Source of the DNA: Sulfurisphaera tokodaii str. 7
GTDB taxonomy: Archaea; Thermoproteota; Thermoprotei_A; Sulfolobales; Sulfolobaceae
Length of the DNA: 64,000 nt
Reading direction: 5' to 3'
Assembly: GCF_000011205.1 (NCBI RefSeq)
Contig: NC_003106.2
Span: 558,001 to 622,000, forward strand
Part shown: positions 1 through 11,443 of the stretch, piece by piece
Position numbering within the stretch: the stretch's first letter is position 1
How the letters are laid out: each line of letters opens with the position of its first letter
Notes under the pieces: generated by a model
Databases searched by the model: none
What the model was told of the DNA's origin: nothing
What the model saw: only the letters and a program-made list of their open reading frames with translations
Made by a program: the position numbers and the translations under genes

Positions 1-429
1 AGTGGTGAGATAATTATAAATATGTTCGCTGGATATGGACCTTTTTCTATCCTATCTTATATCTTAGGAAAACCAAAGATTGTTTATTCTATAGATATTA
101 ATCCTTTTGCATATTACTATATGATGGTTAATATTGATCTTAATAAAGCGTACGGTGTTATTCCAATATATGGTAATGCTTTCGAAAAAATAAATTATTT
201 ACCATTAGCTGATAGGATAATTTCCCCTTTGCCAGAGAAAGCTGAAGAAGCTTTTAAAGTAGCGTGGGATCATGTGAAAAGTGGTGGAATAATTCATTTA
301 TTTACTGAAGTAGAGGGTGAGGATCCTTTAAACAAGATAAAAGATATGTATCCAAACGTAATTTTTGCGAGGATTGTGAGAAGTGTAAAACCAAAAGTTT
401 ATCATGTAGTTGTAGATATAAGAAAATAA
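1..429 (+). CDS. Trm5/Taw2-like tRNA methyltransferase, C-terminal part (5' end outside window)
   Basis: The reading frame is open from base 1, so this is the C-terminal 142 residues of a longer protein; the ATG at 22 is internal. The fragment starts in SAM-binding motif I ([11 protein letters not shown]). The acidic residue expected to bind the SAM ribose follows (SIDINPFAY), then [11 protein letters not shown], where Trm5-family enzymes have their catalytic NLP-type loop. This order fits the class I methyltransferase fold of the Trm5/Taw2 family, which modifies position 37 of tRNA (m1G37 or wyosine synthesis). Without the N-terminal half I cannot separate Trm5a, Trm5b and Taw2. The stop codon overlaps the start of the next small gene by one base. 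Confidence 0.72.
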   Translation, partial: SGEIIINMFAGYGPFSILSYILGKPKIVYSIDINPFAYYYMMVNIDLNKAYGVIPIYGNAFEKINYLPLADRIISPLPEKAEEAFKVAWDHVKSGGIIHLFTEVEGEDPLNKIKDMYPNVIFARIVRSVKPKVYHVVVDIRK

Positions 430-650
430 TGGATATTTACACAATAATGTTATTAGGTTATCAAGTTTCTCAGAAAAAGACTGTTAATGCTGGTGTATAT
501 ACGATTAAATTTCATAGAAGAAAGAAAAATAACACATACATGTACATAGTAGAATTAGAAATTGAAGGAAAAGTAATAGAAAGGGGAATTTTTAGTGAAT
601 ATTCTAACGCAGTAATATATGCTGGTGAGATTTTTAGTCGTTTTCGTTAA
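429..650 (+). CDS. Small conserved-looking hypothetical protein (73 aa)
   Basis: The ATG overlaps the stop of the methyltransferase gene (TAATG), which suggests translational coupling. The protein is basic in its first half (a HRRKK patch near residues 30-34) and looks like a small beta-rich domain with alternating hydrophobic residues (YMYIVELEIEGKVI), followed by a short helix. It has no cysteine motif and no membrane segment. I do not recognise the family. Its tie to a tRNA-modification gene and its basic patch would be compatible with RNA binding, but that is only inference. Confidence 0.6.
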   Translation: MDIYTIMLLGYQVSQKKTVNAGVYTIKFHRRKKNNTYMYIVELEIEGKVIERGIFSEYSNAVIYAGEIFSRFR

Positions 651-651
651 T

Positions 652-660
652 GCTTATAAA
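652..660 (+). promoter_or_regulatory. TATA-like box for the glutamine synthetase-like gene
   Basis: The motif GCTTATAAA is centred about 24 bp upstream of the GTG at 680. That distance would start transcription at or next to the GTG, so a leaderless mRNA is likely. This supports the GTG at 680 as the start codon. Confidence 0.6.
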
Positions 661-679
661 TTGAATAAGTTAATTAGTT

Positions 680-1969
680 GTGAGAAAGTTGCTTAGAGAT
701 GAAGTCCTCGAAGTTCTAAAAAGTGGAAGGGTAGATTACGTTAGAGTAGTATTTGCTGACATTTTAGGAAACAGTAGAGGAAGGTCTTTGAGAAGGATTG
801 AGTTTGAGAAATCATTAAATAAAGGTATAGAGTATTCAGAAGCACTTCTTTATCTTGATTATAAAGATACTCCAATAAAGCAAAGATATGGCGATATTTT
901 TGCAGTTCCAGATATAAGTACATTCGTACTAATACCATATTTAGAGAGAACAGCTAGAGTATTATCTTTCTTGACTACACAAGATAATTCTCCTCATCCC
1001 TTATGCACAAGATCGTTATTAACAAGATCAATTGATAAACTTGCTGAACTTGGTTATAATATCAAAGTTGCTTTTGAACCTACTTTCTACCTAATTAATT
1101 TCAAAGACGGGAAGCCAGTTCCAGCAGATGAAGCTAGAGCGTTCTCATCTGAAGGACTTATGGAACAACAGAATTTTCTTAGAGACCTTATTAAATATTT
1201 AGAAAGTGTAAATATTCAAGTTCAATATATAAATAAGCATTATGCACCAGGACAGTACGAAATAACTTTCAGTATGGGTGAGGCATTAGAAGAAGCAGAT
1301 TCCTTGATTACAGCTAGAGAAATCATTAGAGATACTGCGAGACTATACCATTTATATTCAACATTTATGCCAAAACCATTTAAAGAGTACCCAAGTAGTA
1401 GCATGGATATTTACATAAAATTGGTTGACACACAGAATAAGTCTGTAGGTGTTGATACTTCGGATCCTAGAGGATTAGGATTAAGCAAGATACTATATTC
1501 TTTCTTAGCTGGTATATTAGAACATATTTCCTCTATACTGGCTATAGCTGCCCCAACCATAAATTCTTATAAGAGATACAGAGAAGTAGTTACACCCAAT
1601 GTTGCTGGTATAGGGAATGAAAGACATTTTATAATTAGAATACCATCTACATATAGAGATTTAGGTGTTTTCGAATTTAGATTAGCTGATCCCTTAGCTA
1701 ATCCATACTTATTACTTTCATCAATGATATTTGCTGGGATTGATGGAATAGAGAAAGGACTTGATATTGATGTTAACTATGAAGTTAGCACTCTTCCGAC
1801 AAATCTTAAGGAGGCGTTATATAAGCTCGATAGTGATACAAAACTAAAATATTACCTTGGAAAAGAATTAGTAGATACCTTCATTGAATTGAAGAAGAAA
1901 GAAATTGAAGATTACGAAAAAGAAATAACAGAGTGGGAAATTAATTCTTATCTCAAGTCTGGATGGTAA
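680..1969 (+). CDS. Glutamine synthetase-family protein with altered active site
   Basis: The 429-residue protein has the two-domain plan of class I glutamine synthetases. The N-terminal beta-grasp carries [11 protein letters not shown] (residues 21-31). The catalytic domain carries E133 (AFEPTF), APGQYEI (189-195), TFMPKPF (228-234), NSYKR (295-299) and a late E-x-R element (FEFR, 331-334). The segment matching the canonical GSGMHxH motif reads SSSMDIYI (239-246), so the histidine next to the glutamate and ammonia sites is missing. In the family this suggests a changed substrate, for example a gamma-glutamyl ligase acting on an amine, or a degenerate paralogue. Start is GTG behind a well-placed TATA box. 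The alcohol dehydrogenase begins one base after the stop, so the two are probably co-transcribed. Confidence 0.85.
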   Translation: MRKLLRDEVLEVLKSGRVDYVRVVFADILGNSRGRSLRRIEFEKSLNKGIEYSEALLYLDYKDTPIKQRYGDIFAVPDISTFVLIPYLERTARVLSFLTTQDNSPHPLCTRSLLTRSIDKLAELGYNIKVAFEPTFYLINFKDGKPVPADEARAFSSEGLMEQQNFLRDLIKYLESVNIQVQYINKHYAPGQYEITFSMGEALEEADSLITAREIIRDTARLYHLYSTFMPKPFKEYPSSSMDIYIKLVDTQNKSVGVDTSDPRGLGLSKILYSFLAGILEHISSILAIAAPTINSYKRYREVVTPNVAGIGNERHFIIRIPSTYRDLGVFEFRLADPLANPYLLLSSMIFAGIDGIEKGLDIDVNYEVSTLPTNLKEALYKLDSDTKLKYYLGKELVDTFIELKKKEIEDYEKEITEWEINSYLKSGW

Positions 1970-1970
1970 C

Positions 1971-2972
1971 ATGAAAGCTGCTGTCTTCAGAGAAATAGGT
2001 AAACCATTAAGCATAGAAGATGTTCAGTTGCCCCGTTTAGAGTCTGATAAGGAAGTATTATTAAAGGTTAAAGCTACTGGTGTTTGTCATGGGGACTTAC
2101 ATGTAATAATGGGAGACTGGCAATACGAAGTACCCGTTAATACCCCAATTATTTTAGGTCATGAAATAATAGGTGAAGTAGTTGAAGGAGGAACAAAATT
2201 CCAAAAAGGAGATTTAGTTATGGTATACAATGCTTTTGGTTGTAAAGAATGTAAACATTGCAAGGCGGGGTATTATCAATTCTGTGAAAGAGTAAAAGTG
2301 TTGGGAGTTCATTTAAATGGGGGATTCGCAGAATATGTGAAAGTACCCGATGAAGATTTCCTTATGAGAGTTGAAGGTAACCCAATTCAATTAGCCCCTT
2401 TGGCAGATGCTGGAGTAACAGCATATAGTGCAACTAGAGGTATAAAAGAAGGTGATAAGGTTTTAGTTGTTGGGACTGGAGCTGTTGCACTTTTGGCAAT
2501 ACAAATTTTAAAAAGTCTTAAAGCCGAAGTAAGTGTAGTTAGTCGTAATCCAACAAGGTTGGCTAAAGCTGAAGAACTTGGGGCTGATCATGTATATTAT
2601 AGGAAAAAAACTTTTCCATCATTATATACTTCTATAGTAGGAAAAAAATTTGATTATATTATAGATTTTGTAGGATCTGACGAAACTCTTGATGAAGTAG
2701 CATGGCTTTTAGATAGAAGAGGTGAACTTAGAATAGTAGGCGAATTTGGAGGACAATTATCCATTCCAGAACAATTATTAGTGTTAAGAGGACTTAAAGT
2801 ACAAGGAATTCTTTATGGTACTATGGACGATATGAAAGGGGTAATTAATCTTTATAATTCTGGTAAGTTAAAAACTCTTGCCGTACCTTATTATCTAGAT
2901 GAAATAAATGATGCCTTAAATGATTTAATGCAAGAGAGAATTTTGGGAAGGGCTGTCATAATTCCTTCTTAG
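1971..2972 (+). CDS. Zinc-dependent alcohol dehydrogenase (MDR family)
   Basis: The 333-residue protein is a medium-chain dehydrogenase/reductase. Catalytic zinc ligands are Cys39 (TGVCHGD), His64 (GHE) and probably Asp146 (PLADAG), where many relatives have Cys. The structural zinc site is complete: Cys91, 94, 97 and 105. The NAD(P)-binding Rossmann domain starts at [10 protein letters not shown] (about 165-174). Such enzymes interconvert alcohols and aldehydes or ketones; the substrate cannot be read from the sequence. It follows the glutamine synthetase-like gene with a one-base gap, so a joint role (amine or aldehyde metabolism) is possible. Its last 17 bp overlap the convergent rtcA gene. 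Confidence 0.9.
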   Translation: MKAAVFREIGKPLSIEDVQLPRLESDKEVLLKVKATGVCHGDLHVIMGDWQYEVPVNTPIILGHEIIGEVVEGGTKFQKGDLVMVYNAFGCKECKHCKAGYYQFCERVKVLGVHLNGGFAEYVKVPDEDFLMRVEGNPIQLAPLADAGVTAYSATRGIKEGDKVLVVGTGAVALLAIQILKSLKAEVSVVSRNPTRLAKAEELGADHVYYRKKTFPSLYTSIVGKKFDYIIDFVGSDETLDEVAWLLDRRGELRIVGEFGGQLSIPEQLLVLRGLKVQGILYGTMDDMKGVINLYNSGKLKTLAVPYYLDEINDALNDLMQERILGRAVIIPS

Positions 2973-3975
2973 CTCTAAAAATGAATGGTTTTTCGCCAGA
3001 AATTTGAATATTCACATTAAGAAACTTTTTGATAATCTCTGAATTAGTTCTTGCATGAGATGTGAGTTCAGAACCTATATATTCGCCATAATATAATGAA
3101 GCATATAGCATTAACATATCGCTCATATGTCTATCGACGGTAGCATTGCTTATAATTTCTTCATAGATAGATTTAGCTGCTTCTTCACCTACTATTTCAG
3201 CCCTTTTACCCTTTTCTCCTAAAGAGTCGGAGCCAAGAAAAGTTTTTTCAAAAATCGCTGTTAATGCGATACCGGAGCCCTTACTTCTTTCATTTTCCCT
3301 GACATCAATTTCTATTTCTACTGGAATCTTTATTTTTGAGAGAAGAAATTCTTTAGCTGACTTAGCTTGTCTCTCAGCTATGTGTGATGGTAAAGACGAT
3401 ACGTGGGAGATCCCTTTTATCATTAATAACTCTCCTCTTTCCATTAAAGAGAATGAAGAAGGGTTTCCTTTTACTTCTGTAATTTTGATTTCTCCTCCTC
3501 CTTCTGGGTAATGTCCTCTTCTAATAAGTATTAAATTTACTCTAATTCCTATTTTTTCTAACAGAGAGAGAAAGGTTAATCGTATATAATCTATTGAAGG
3601 AGATTTAGGAACATCCGTACCTCCTTTAATGGTAACTTTTATATTCCTATTAATTAATAAAGGCAGTATTGTTTGTAGAATTAAGGTTACACTTCCCGCA
3701 GTTCCTACGTCAAATTCAAAGTCTCCTTTTTCTACTATATCTTCAGGTTCGAAAACTAGTTCAGTTGATCCTACAAAGTCTCCTTTTACTTTAGCATTAG
3801 TTAATTTTTTTACTGCCTCAACAGCTGTAAGATGCTGTCTTTGTAAACCAGGTTTTGGTCTATTTGCTCTAATTTTATATATTCTGAATGGTTTCTTAGT
3901 TAATGCTGAAAGTGTTAAAGATGTTCTTAAAATTTGTCCTCCTCCTTCACCAAATGAACCGTCTATTTCAATCAT
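2956..3975 (-). CDS. rtcA: RNA 3'-terminal phosphate cyclase
   Basis: This 339-residue protein opens with the RtcA signature ([20 protein letters not shown], residues 4-23). It carries [10 protein letters not shown] (40-49), the glycine-rich [10 protein letters not shown] segment and, late in the protein, VDRHMSDML, whose histidine is the residue adenylated in the family. RtcA converts RNA 3'-phosphates to 2',3'-cyclic phosphates using ATP. Length matches the family. The gene is divergent from the 150-residue ORF downstream, with only 5 bp between start codons, so the promoters must overlap the neighbouring coding sequences. Confidence 0.95.
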   Translation of the reverse strand: MIEIDGSFGEGGGQILRTSLTLSALTKKPFRIYKIRANRPKPGLQRQHLTAVEAVKKLTNAKVKGDFVGSTELVFEPEDIVEKGDFEFDVGTAGSVTLILQTILPLLINRNIKVTIKGGTDVPKSPSIDYIRLTFLSLLEKIGIRVNLILIRRGHYPEGGGEIKITEVKGNPSSFSLMERGELLMIKGISHVSSLPSHIAERQAKSAKEFLLSKIKIPVEIEIDVRENERSKGSGIALTAIFEKTFLGSDSLGEKGKRAEIVGEEAAKSIYEEIISNATVDRHMSDMLMLYASLYYGEYIGSELTSHARTNSEIIKKFLNVNIQISGEKPFIFRAKKEL

Positions 3976-3980
3976 GACTG

Positions 3981-4433
3981 GTGAATATAGGAATGCGTGT
4001 GAAAATAAATGCTATTGCCAAAATTATAGGCACAGAAGAGTTAATAATTATTCCAATTACCCGAAACGGTGATTTCGTATTAGCATTAAATTTTTATGAA
4101 GACGTTGAAGGAGGAAGACTAGCTAGATTTGTTCTAGTTTATGATAAATTCGGAGAAATTGATTATATGGAGACTATAATAAGGGGGGATAAGATTATTG
4201 TTACAGCTGAGGGAATAGAAGAAGATTTCAAAAAGATCAGCAACTTAATAAAAATAGATAAGTATCTGAAAAGTAACAGAATACCTTTATTTGTCAACAT
4301 AAGCGTGCTAAAGGATGCTAATATTAATGAGAGGGGTGTTAAAGGTTTTATAAATTATGTTGCTAAATTTGGAAGAATCGATGTTACTAAAGTGAGAAAT
4401 GTTGTTCAGTTAACTATTGAAGAAAACGTCTAA
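3981..4433 (+). CDS. Hypothetical protein (150 aa)
   Basis: The protein has an alternating beta/alpha pattern and no transmembrane segment. The listed start is GTG at 3981; ATG at 3993 ([10 protein letters not shown]) is an equally good choice. It holds a strand-rich first half ending near [10 protein letters not shown] and a lysine-rich central helix ([18 protein letters not shown] split across residues 80-97). I do not recognise a catalytic motif. The gene is divergent from rtcA and its 3' end overlaps the polymerase gene by 24 bp on the other strand. A role linked to either neighbour is not shown. Confidence 0.65.
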   Translation: MNIGMRVKINAIAKIIGTEELIIIPITRNGDFVLALNFYEDVEGGRLARFVLVYDKFGEIDYMETIIRGDKIIVTAEGIEEDFKKISNLIKIDKYLKSNRIPLFVNISVLKDANINERGVKGFINYVAKFGRIDVTKVRNVVQLTIEENV

Positions 4434-5465
4434 TCCCTTCGATTTGTATATATTATCAAATCTTACTCCAACTCTTCTAACTAATCTACTATCTTTTTGT
4501 AAAATTTGTTTTAATAATTCAATTGATTCTGTATAAGCTCTCTCTTTACTTATACCAGTTTTAAAAGTTTTACTTTTACTTACGATGTCTAAGTCCTGCA
4601 TGATAGTTACCACAGTCATTCTCTTAGGTATACCTTCTATTTTGTTGTATGCTTCATCTATAGCTTTTTTCAGATAAAGTTCTATCACTTTTATATCTCT
4701 AGTATTTTTAGGTAATGTCAAATATCTTCCATGCGGTACCCTTTCTTTATTTAATACCGGCTCAAAATAAGAGTTTGTGGCTAATCTATAAAGATAAAAT
4801 GCCTTAGCTTCCCCTATCTCTTCTTTTAATTTATCAAATGAAACAGATAAAATATCTATCAACTTATTTACACCTAATGAATGAAGTCTTTCAGAAATAA
4901 CATTACCTACACCAGGAACCTCATCTATATCAATACTTTTGATGAACTCCTCTATTTCTTCTGGTTTTACTACTCCTAATCCATTTGGTTTTACTCTATC
5001 TGCAATGATTTTTGCAAAAACCTTATTTGGTGCGATTCCAACTGTTACTGTAATCTTTTCCTTCTCCATTATTTCTCGTTTTAATTTTTTTCCTAATTCT
5101 ATCGCCTCTTCAAAATTTTTCACCTTGCTAGTTATATCGATGTAGGCCTCGTCTATGCTAGCTATTTCAATTTTATCCGAATAGCTACTGATTATGCTCA
5201 TTATTCTATTAGAAACCTCAGTATATACTTCTTTGTGCATTGGAACGAATATTGCATTTGGTGCTAATTCCATTGCTCTTGATATAGGCATTCCAGCTTT
5301 TACTCCTAACTTCCTAGCTTCATAATTAGCTGTCGCTACAGCTCCACTTTTCTCATTTCTACCAGAATAAACACAGACTATAAGAGGTTTTCCTTTATAT
5401 TGAGGATTTAAAACTTCCTCTACTTGAGCAAAGAAATAATCAAAATCCACAAACAATATTATCAT
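4410..5465 (-). CDS. dbh: DNA polymerase IV, archaeal Y family (Dpo4/Dbh)
   Basis: This translesion polymerase starts [17 protein letters not shown], almost the same as characterised Sulfolobus Dpo4. Catalytic metal ligands are Asp7 and the SIDEAY pair Asp105/Glu106. The steric-gate region FDYFF and the conserved [13 protein letters not shown] finger motif are present. The helix-hairpin-helix thumb ([12 protein letters not shown]) and little-finger domain follow. The C terminus GLDVFFNS matches the PCNA-interacting tail of Sulfolobus Dpo4. I chose the ATG at 5465 because it forms a 4-bp ATGA overlap with the upstream kinase stop and matches homologues; a start two codons upstream is also possible. 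Likely in an operon with the PfkB gene. Confidence 0.95.
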   Translation of the reverse strand: MIILFVDFDYFFAQVEEVLNPQYKGKPLIVCVYSGRNEKSGAVATANYEARKLGVKAGMPISRAMELAPNAIFVPMHKEVYTEVSNRIMSIISSYSDKIEIASIDEAYIDITSKVKNFEEAIELGKKLKREIMEKEKITVTVGIAPNKVFAKIIADRVKPNGLGVVKPEEIEEFIKSIDIDEVPGVGNVISERLHSLGVNKLIDILSVSFDKLKEEIGEAKAFYLYRLATNSYFEPVLNKERVPHGRYLTLPKNTRDIKVIELYLKKAIDEAYNKIEGIPKRMTVVTIMQDLDIVSKSKTFKTGISKERAYTESIELLKQILQKDSRLVRRVGVRFDNIYKSKGLDVFFNS

Positions 5466-6319
5466 ATACATTTTACCTTAGGCTCATAGATTTTTAGTGC
5501 TTCATGCACTTCATTAAGATTTGGTGAGCTTATTCCGCCAAGCCTTTGTATCTTAATTGCAGATGCGGTCACAGCTAATTTTAATCCTTCTTCAATACTT
5601 AATCCTTCTAAAAGAGAGTAATTGAACGTAGCGTCAAAAACATCTCCTGCACCAGTCGTATCTACAATATTGTCTACTTTGTATGCTTCAACATAGCACT
5701 CTTGATTTTCAGTAATTACTTTCGCTCCTTTTTCTCCCATTTTAATTACAATGATTTTAGCTCTAATCTTATCTAAATTAATTGCCTTACTTTCTTTCTC
5801 ATTTAGGTAAAGTACATCAACATCTACTTCATTAACATCTTTACTGAAGGGGCCAGGGTCATAAGAGATTAATCTTGCCATCGGATCTCTCACAACTATG
5901 TTTGGAGGAACTGAGGCAAAATGGATAGTATCGAAAAGTCCAAAATACTTTTTCACGTCTTCTTGGGTAATTAATGTTGAAGCACCAAGTTTTCTTACCA
6001 TAGAAATCTTGCCATTCTTTCTTAAGAATATTAATGCCATACTTTGTGGAGCATTAGTCTCTTCTACATAATCAAGTCCTACACCCATTTCAGCTATACT
6101 CTCCATTAGACTCTGAGTTATAGTGTTTTTCCCTACTTTTGCTAATAACTTGCTACTATGCCCTAACTTTGTTATAGCTACAGCATAATTTACTGCAGCA
6201 CCACCTGGCATAATTTCCATTAAATCAGTAGTTAGAAACTCGTCTGTATCAGGCATTTTTTCTATATTTACAATAATATCTATATTAAATCTACCCACTG
6301 ATAAATGTATAGGTTTCAT
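5462..6319 (-). CDS. PfkB/ribokinase-family carbohydrate kinase
   Basis: The 285-residue protein has both PfkB signatures: the N-terminal glycine-rich [12 protein letters not shown] (residues about 37-48) with the [12 protein letters not shown] stretch, and the C-terminal [14 protein letters not shown] (about 217-230), whose GAGD motif holds the catalytic Asp and the anion hole. ATP-dependent phosphorylation of a sugar or nucleoside is expected; the substrate (fructose, ribose, nucleoside or KDG) is not identifiable here. It overlaps dbh by 4 bp (ATGA), so the two are probably co-transcribed. A box C/D sRNA on the same strand lies just upstream of the start codon. Confidence 0.88.
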   Translation of the reverse strand: MKPIHLSVGRFNIDIIVNIEKMPDTDEFLTTDLMEIMPGGAAVNYAVAITKLGHSSKLLAKVGKNTITQSLMESIAEMGVGLDYVEETNAPQSMALIFLRKNGKISMVRKLGASTLITQEDVKKYFGLFDTIHFASVPPNIVVRDPMARLISYDPGPFSKDVNEVDVDVLYLNEKESKAINLDKIRAKIIVIKMGEKGAKVITENQECYVEAYKVDNIVDTTGAGDVFDATFNYSLLEGLSIEEGLKLAVTASAIKIQRLGGISSPNLNEVHEALKIYEPKVKCI

Positions 6320-6326
6320 ATCTCAA

Positions 6327-6381
6327 ACCTCAGACAGCCGCCACTTCAGCACATATCAGTACCAAAGGTCTTCATCACTAC
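6327..6381 (-). ncRNA. Box C/D guide sRNA
   Basis: Read on the minus strand, the element has box C GTGATGA (6378-6372), a 12-nt guide AGACCTTTGGTA, box D' CTGA (6359-6356), a 3-nt spacer, box C' GTGCTGA (6352-6346, one mismatch), a 12-nt guide AGTGGCGGCTGT and box D CTGA (6333-6330). This is the standard archaeal C/D sRNA layout, in which L7Ae, Nop5 and fibrillarin 2'-O-methylate the target base pairing five nucleotides upstream of D or D'. It sits between the divergent PfkB and RuvBL-like genes and could be a 5' extension of the PfkB transcript or its own gene. Targets were not searched. Confidence 0.85.
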
Positions 6382-6423
6382 ATATAATTTTCATGTTAGT
6401 AACTTAAAAGGATAATCTCAAAA

Positions 6424-6431
6424 GCTTATAG
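6424..6431 (+). promoter_or_regulatory. TATA-like box for the RuvBL-like gene
   Basis: AAAGCTTATAG, with GCTTATAG at 6424-6431, is centred about 24 bp upstream of the ATG at 6452. This predicts a leaderless transcript. A second AT-rich stretch (TAATATATAATATAA) fills the initiator region. Confidence 0.55.
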
Positions 6432-6451
6432 TAATATATAATATAACGAAT

Positions 6452-7803
<1,352 letters not shown>

Positions 7804-7810
<7 letters not shown>

Positions 7811-7858
7811 TGAAAGGCAACGGCACTGAATTATGATGTATTGTTGCCTGGCTGAATA
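7804..7858 (+). ncRNA. Box C/D guide sRNA overlapping the RuvBL-like stop codon
   Basis: Box C ATGATGA (7807-7813), 12-nt guide AAGGCAACGGCA, D' CTGA (7826-7829), 3-nt spacer, C' ATGATGT (7833-7839), 12-nt guide ATTGTTGCCTGG and D CTGA (7852-7855). All spacings are ideal. The UGA of the RuvBL-like gene (7808-7810) is the second to fourth base of box C, so the sRNA may be cut from the 3' end of that mRNA. The two guides are complementary to each other over 7 nt (AGGCAAC/GTTGCCT). The 3' half is antisense to the end of the convergent Nudix gene. Confidence 0.88.
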
Positions 7859-8304
7859 CATTTTTCGTATATTTTTTTGTCTATAATATCCCTTAATATT
7901 CTATATGTCATACCCCAAATACGATAACCATTAAAATAATATTCGTCCCCCTTCCCTTTTTCAAGTTTGTTAATATCTGCCCAAAAAGCTGTATCAACTT
8001 CTTCTTTTTGAATTTGCAATGTAACTTCTTTATCAATACAACTTACATAAGCTTTAACCAGCATCGTAGGCATATTATTTGGATAATAAATACCTAGTTC
8101 AATTAAGTTACATGGTCTTATTCCTACTTCTTCTAAACACTCTCTAATTGCAGTGAATGAGCATTCTTCATTTCCTTCTCTTCTTCCTCCAGGCAATGCA
8201 ATATGACCGCTCCAAGGATCATTTTTGTTTTCTTTTCGTTTGATTAAAAGTATTTTACCATTTGCAGAAATAAGAGCAACGACTGCAGCCTTACATTCAT
8301 TCAT
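7831..8304 (-). CDS. Nudix hydrolase, CoA pyrophosphatase-like
   Basis: The 157-residue protein has a full Nudix box, GGRREGN-E-...-RECLEEVGI, matching Gx5Ex7REUxEExGU. The preceding NDPWSGHIALPGG and the late GYRIWGMTYRIL motif resemble the CoA-diphosphatase (NudL/YeaB) subgroup, which hydrolyses CoA and related diphosphates. Substrate assignment is tentative. It is divergent from the GMP synthase subunit gene and appears to share a TATA element with it. The 3' end overlaps the sRNA on the opposite strand. Confidence 0.85.
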   Translation of the reverse strand: MNECKAAVVALISANGKILLIKRKENKNDPWSGHIALPGGRREGNEECSFTAIRECLEEVGIRPCNLIELGIYYPNNMPTMLVKAYVSCIDKEVTLQIQKEEVDTAFWADINKLEKGKGDEYYFNGYRIWGMTYRILRDIIDKKIYEKCIQPGNNTS

Positions 8305-8325
8305 ATTTATTTAATCTGACCCAAA

Positions 8326-8333
8326 GCTTATAT
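8326..8333. promoter_or_regulatory. Shared, symmetric TATA element between Nudix and guaA subunit genes
   Basis: GCTTATAT (within AAAGCTTATATTTT) lies about 26 bp from the ATG of the Nudix gene (8304, minus) and about 26 bp from the GTG of the GMP synthase subunit (8356, plus). It reads as a TATA box in both directions, so one element may serve two leaderless divergent transcripts. Confidence 0.5.
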
Positions 8334-8355
8334 TTTTGAAAATGAACTTTCAAGT

Positions 8356-8922
8356 GTGAAAATTGCTGTAATTTATTTTGGAGGTCAATATAATCACTTA
8401 ATAGTCAAAGACTTAAAATATCTAGGTTTAAATGCTGTTCTTATAACTCCAGAAAAACCGGTTGAAATTCTAAAAGATTATGATTGTATAATTTTTGGCG
8501 GAGGTCCTTATTCGGTTATTACAGAGTTAAACAAAATGGGTAATGCTGTAGATTATGTCCTTAGAACTTCTCAACCTAAACTAGGCATCTGCTTAGGTCA
8601 TCAATTATTAGCAAAGGTTCTAGGTGGTGAAGTAACGAAGGCAACAAAACCAGAGTATGGATTAGTAAAAGTGAACATAAACGATGAAGATACCATCTTA
8701 AGAGGATTATCACCATCTATTAATGCCTGGGAAAGTCATACCGATGAAGTAATTTCTCCACCTCAAGGGTTCAGAATTTTAGCAAATAGTGAAAATGCTA
8801 AAGTCCAAGCAATGGTAAATAAGGACAATACAATATTTGGAGTGCAGTTTCATCCAGAAGTTAAGCATACCGAAAAAGGCATAGAAGTATTTAAGAATTT
8901 CATAGAAGCTTGCAAGAAATAG
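8356..8922 (+). CDS. guaAA: GMP synthase glutamine amidotransferase subunit (subunit A)
   Basis: The 188-residue protein is a stand-alone class I glutamine amidotransferase. The nucleophile lies in [11 protein letters not shown] (Cys about 77) and the catalytic His-Glu pair in [10 protein letters not shown] (about 168-177). The length and the archaeal-type FGGGPYSV and [10 protein letters not shown] motifs fit the separate amidotransferase subunit of archaeal two-subunit GMP synthase, which delivers ammonia to the ATP-pyrophosphatase subunit for XMP to GMP. The partner gene is not in this window. Start is GTG at 8356, supported by a TATA box at the leaderless distance. Confidence 0.9.
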   Translation: MKIAVIYFGGQYNHLIVKDLKYLGLNAVLITPEKPVEILKDYDCIIFGGGPYSVITELNKMGNAVDYVLRTSQPKLGICLGHQLLAKVLGGEVTKATKPEYGLVKVNINDEDTILRGLSPSINAWESHTDEVISPPQGFRILANSENAKVQAMVNKDNTIFGVQFHPEVKHTEKGIEVFKNFIEACKK

Positions 8923-9699
<777 letters not shown>

Positions 9700-9764
9700 A
9701 ATCTTAAAATTTGTGTATATCCTAATAAATTGTGATGAAGAACAGCGGATCTGCTGAGTGAGGA

Positions 9765-10238
9765 ATGATGTACTGGGTTAGAAAAGGTATAATTGGCGGA
9801 TCTCCCATACCTTATACAGAAGATGAACTAGATGAATGGAAAAGAGAAGGAGTAAAAAGAATTCTTATTTTACCAGAAGAATGGGAAATAGAAGAAGCTT
9901 GGGGTTCAATGGATTATTATTTCTCTCTCTTAAGAGAGAAAGGATTTGAATTTTTACATGAACCAATACCAGATGGTTATGCACCAACTTTCGATCAGTT
10001 CCTTAGAATTTATGAATGGTTAAAAAAAGGTTATGCAAATCTTGTTCACTGTGTTGGTGGTATTGGAAGAACTGGAACAATTATAGCAGGGTATTTAATG
10101 TTCGAGGAAGATTTAGATAGTGGAGAAGCAATTGAAGAAGTAAGAAATTATAGGCCCGGGGCTGTACAAACTTATGAGCAACAATTGTTTCTCTTACAAC
10201 TTGAAAAGATGAAGGAGAAATGGAGGACTATATTATAG
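9765..10238 (+). CDS. Protein tyrosine phosphatase (SsoPTP-like dual-specificity fold)
   Basis: The 157-residue protein has the HCx5R signature as [10 protein letters not shown], with nucleophile Cys96 and Arg102, and the general acid Asp70 in PIPDG. The sequence closely resembles my recollection of the small Sulfolobus solfataricus PTP (MYWVR N terminus, [10 protein letters not shown] late motif), which dephosphorylates phosphotyrosine proteins and probably pSer/pThr. ATG codons at 9765 and 9768 are both possible starts. The 3' end overlaps endonuclease V by 19 bp, so they are co-transcribed. Confidence 0.93.
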   Translation: MMYWVRKGIIGGSPIPYTEDELDEWKREGVKRILILPEEWEIEEAWGSMDYYFSLLREKGFEFLHEPIPDGYAPTFDQFLRIYEWLKKGYANLVHCVGGIGRTGTIIAGYLMFEEDLDSGEAIEEVRNYRPGAVQTYEQQLFLLQLEKMKEKWRTIL

Positions 10239-10810
10239 ATTTTCTTATAAAATTTCAAAAGTTAATAGCAAAAAATGTGAAAATTCAGCATCTTGGAATA
10301 GAAAATGTTAAAAGAATTTGTGGAACAGATATTGCTTATAAGGGAAATATTGGATATGCTGTTGCTGTAAAAGAAGAAGAAGGAAAAATTGAATATAATC
10401 TCGTAAAAGGGGATGTCTTTTTTCCTTATATACCAACATTTCTTTTCGTAAGAGAAGCTCCCTTGATGATAAAAGCTGTGGAAAAATATGAGTGTGATTT
10501 AATTTTAGTAGATGGACATGGCTTAACACATCCTAGAAAGAGTGGGATAGCTACAGTCATTGGTGTTTTATTAGATAAACCGACTATAGGTGTGGCTAAA
10601 TCTAGGTTAACTGGAGATCTAGTAGTAGAAAATAATATAACTTATGTTATTCTTCATGGTGAAAAGTTAGGTGTAAAAGTAGGAAAGTATTTTTTTAGCA
10701 TAGGTAATAAGACGGATCTTTCTGACGTAATAGATTTAGCTAAGAAAGGATATCCTAAAGTATTGAAACTCGCGGATAAACTTTCAAAAGATTTGAAGAA
10801 AAAAGAATAA
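10220..10810 (+). CDS. nfi: Endonuclease V (deoxyinosine 3' endonuclease)
   Basis: The 196-residue protein carries the metal ligands Asp37 (CGTDIAY), Glu79 (FVREAP) and Asp98 (VDGHG), followed by [18 protein letters not shown] and GVAKSRL, all diagnostic of endonuclease V. The enzyme nicks DNA one base 3' of deoxyinosine and so repairs adenine deamination, a heavy load at high temperature. The start overlaps the phosphatase gene by 19 bp. The C terminus is lysine-rich (DLKKKE) and slightly short of bacterial homologues. Confidence 0.95.
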   Translation: MEDYIIDFLIKFQKLIAKNVKIQHLGIENVKRICGTDIAYKGNIGYAVAVKEEEGKIEYNLVKGDVFFPYIPTFLFVREAPLMIKAVEKYECDLILVDGHGLTHPRKSGIATVIGVLLDKPTIGVAKSRLTGDLVVENNITYVILHGEKLGVKVGKYFFSIGNKTDLSDVIDLAKKGYPKVLKLADKLSKDLKKKE

Positions 10811-10835
10811 TAAACATGTGTTCGTATTATAAATT

Positions 10836-11438
10836 ATGAAAGTTGAACTACCTCCAATTCCAGAGGAAAAAGAAGTTTTACTTTCTCCCTCTGACACAGC
10901 ATTACTTATTGTAGATATGCAAAATGATTTCGTAAGAAAGGAAGGTAAATTATATGTTCCTAATGCAGAGACTACAATACCAGCAATAAGGAATCTAATA
11001 GATAAGGCAAGAAATGCAAATGCTCTGATAATATATACTCAAGATTGGCACATGAAAGATGACCCAGAATTTAAAATTTGGGGAGAACATGCACTAGCTG
11101 GTACTTGGGGAGCTGAAATAGTAGAAGAGCTTAAACCAGAAAAAGATGATTTTATAATAAAGAAATATCGTTATGATGCTTTCTTTGAGACACCCTTAGA
11201 CTATATTTTAAGGGTTAAAGGAATTAAGAATATAATAGTAACTGGTACAGTAGCGAATATTTGTGTTTTACATACTGCTGGAAGTGCTGCGTTAAGATGG
11301 TATAATGTAGTTATGGTAAAAGACGGGATTTCAGCGATAACGGAATTCGACTACTATGCAACACTAAGACAAGTAGATTTTCTATATAAAGGAAAAATTA
11401 CCGACTCATCTGGAGTAAAATTTATTACTAGAATGTAG
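10836..11438 (+). CDS. Isochorismatase-fold cysteine hydrolase, nicotinamidase-like
   Basis: The 200-residue protein has the catalytic Asp in LLIVDMQNDF, metal-binding DWH (TQDWHMKDDPEF), a Lys at IIKKYRYDAF and the nucleophile Cys in TGTVANICVLHTA. The DxH metal site is typical of nicotinamidases (nicotinamide to nicotinate, NAD salvage), so that is the best guess; other isochorismatase-family amidases cannot be excluded. An AT-rich TATA-like stretch near 10800 would suit a leaderless ATG at 10836. A DHH phosphoesterase follows 5 bp later. Confidence 0.85.
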   Translation: MKVELPPIPEEKEVLLSPSDTALLIVDMQNDFVRKEGKLYVPNAETTIPAIRNLIDKARNANALIIYTQDWHMKDDPEFKIWGEHALAGTWGAEIVEELKPEKDDFIIKKYRYDAFFETPLDYILRVKGIKNIIVTGTVANICVLHTAGSAALRWYNVVMVKDGISAITEFDYYATLRQVDFLYKGKITDSSGVKFITRM

Positions 11439-11443
11439 GTTTA

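Noticed and set aside
9732-9780. Possible eighth box C/D sRNA (GTGATGA at 9732, CTGA at 9754, C'-like GTGAGGA) overlapping the tyrosine phosphatase start codon.
   Set aside because: Only half of the structure is present: no CTGA box D follows at the expected distance, and the single guide would be 15 nt.
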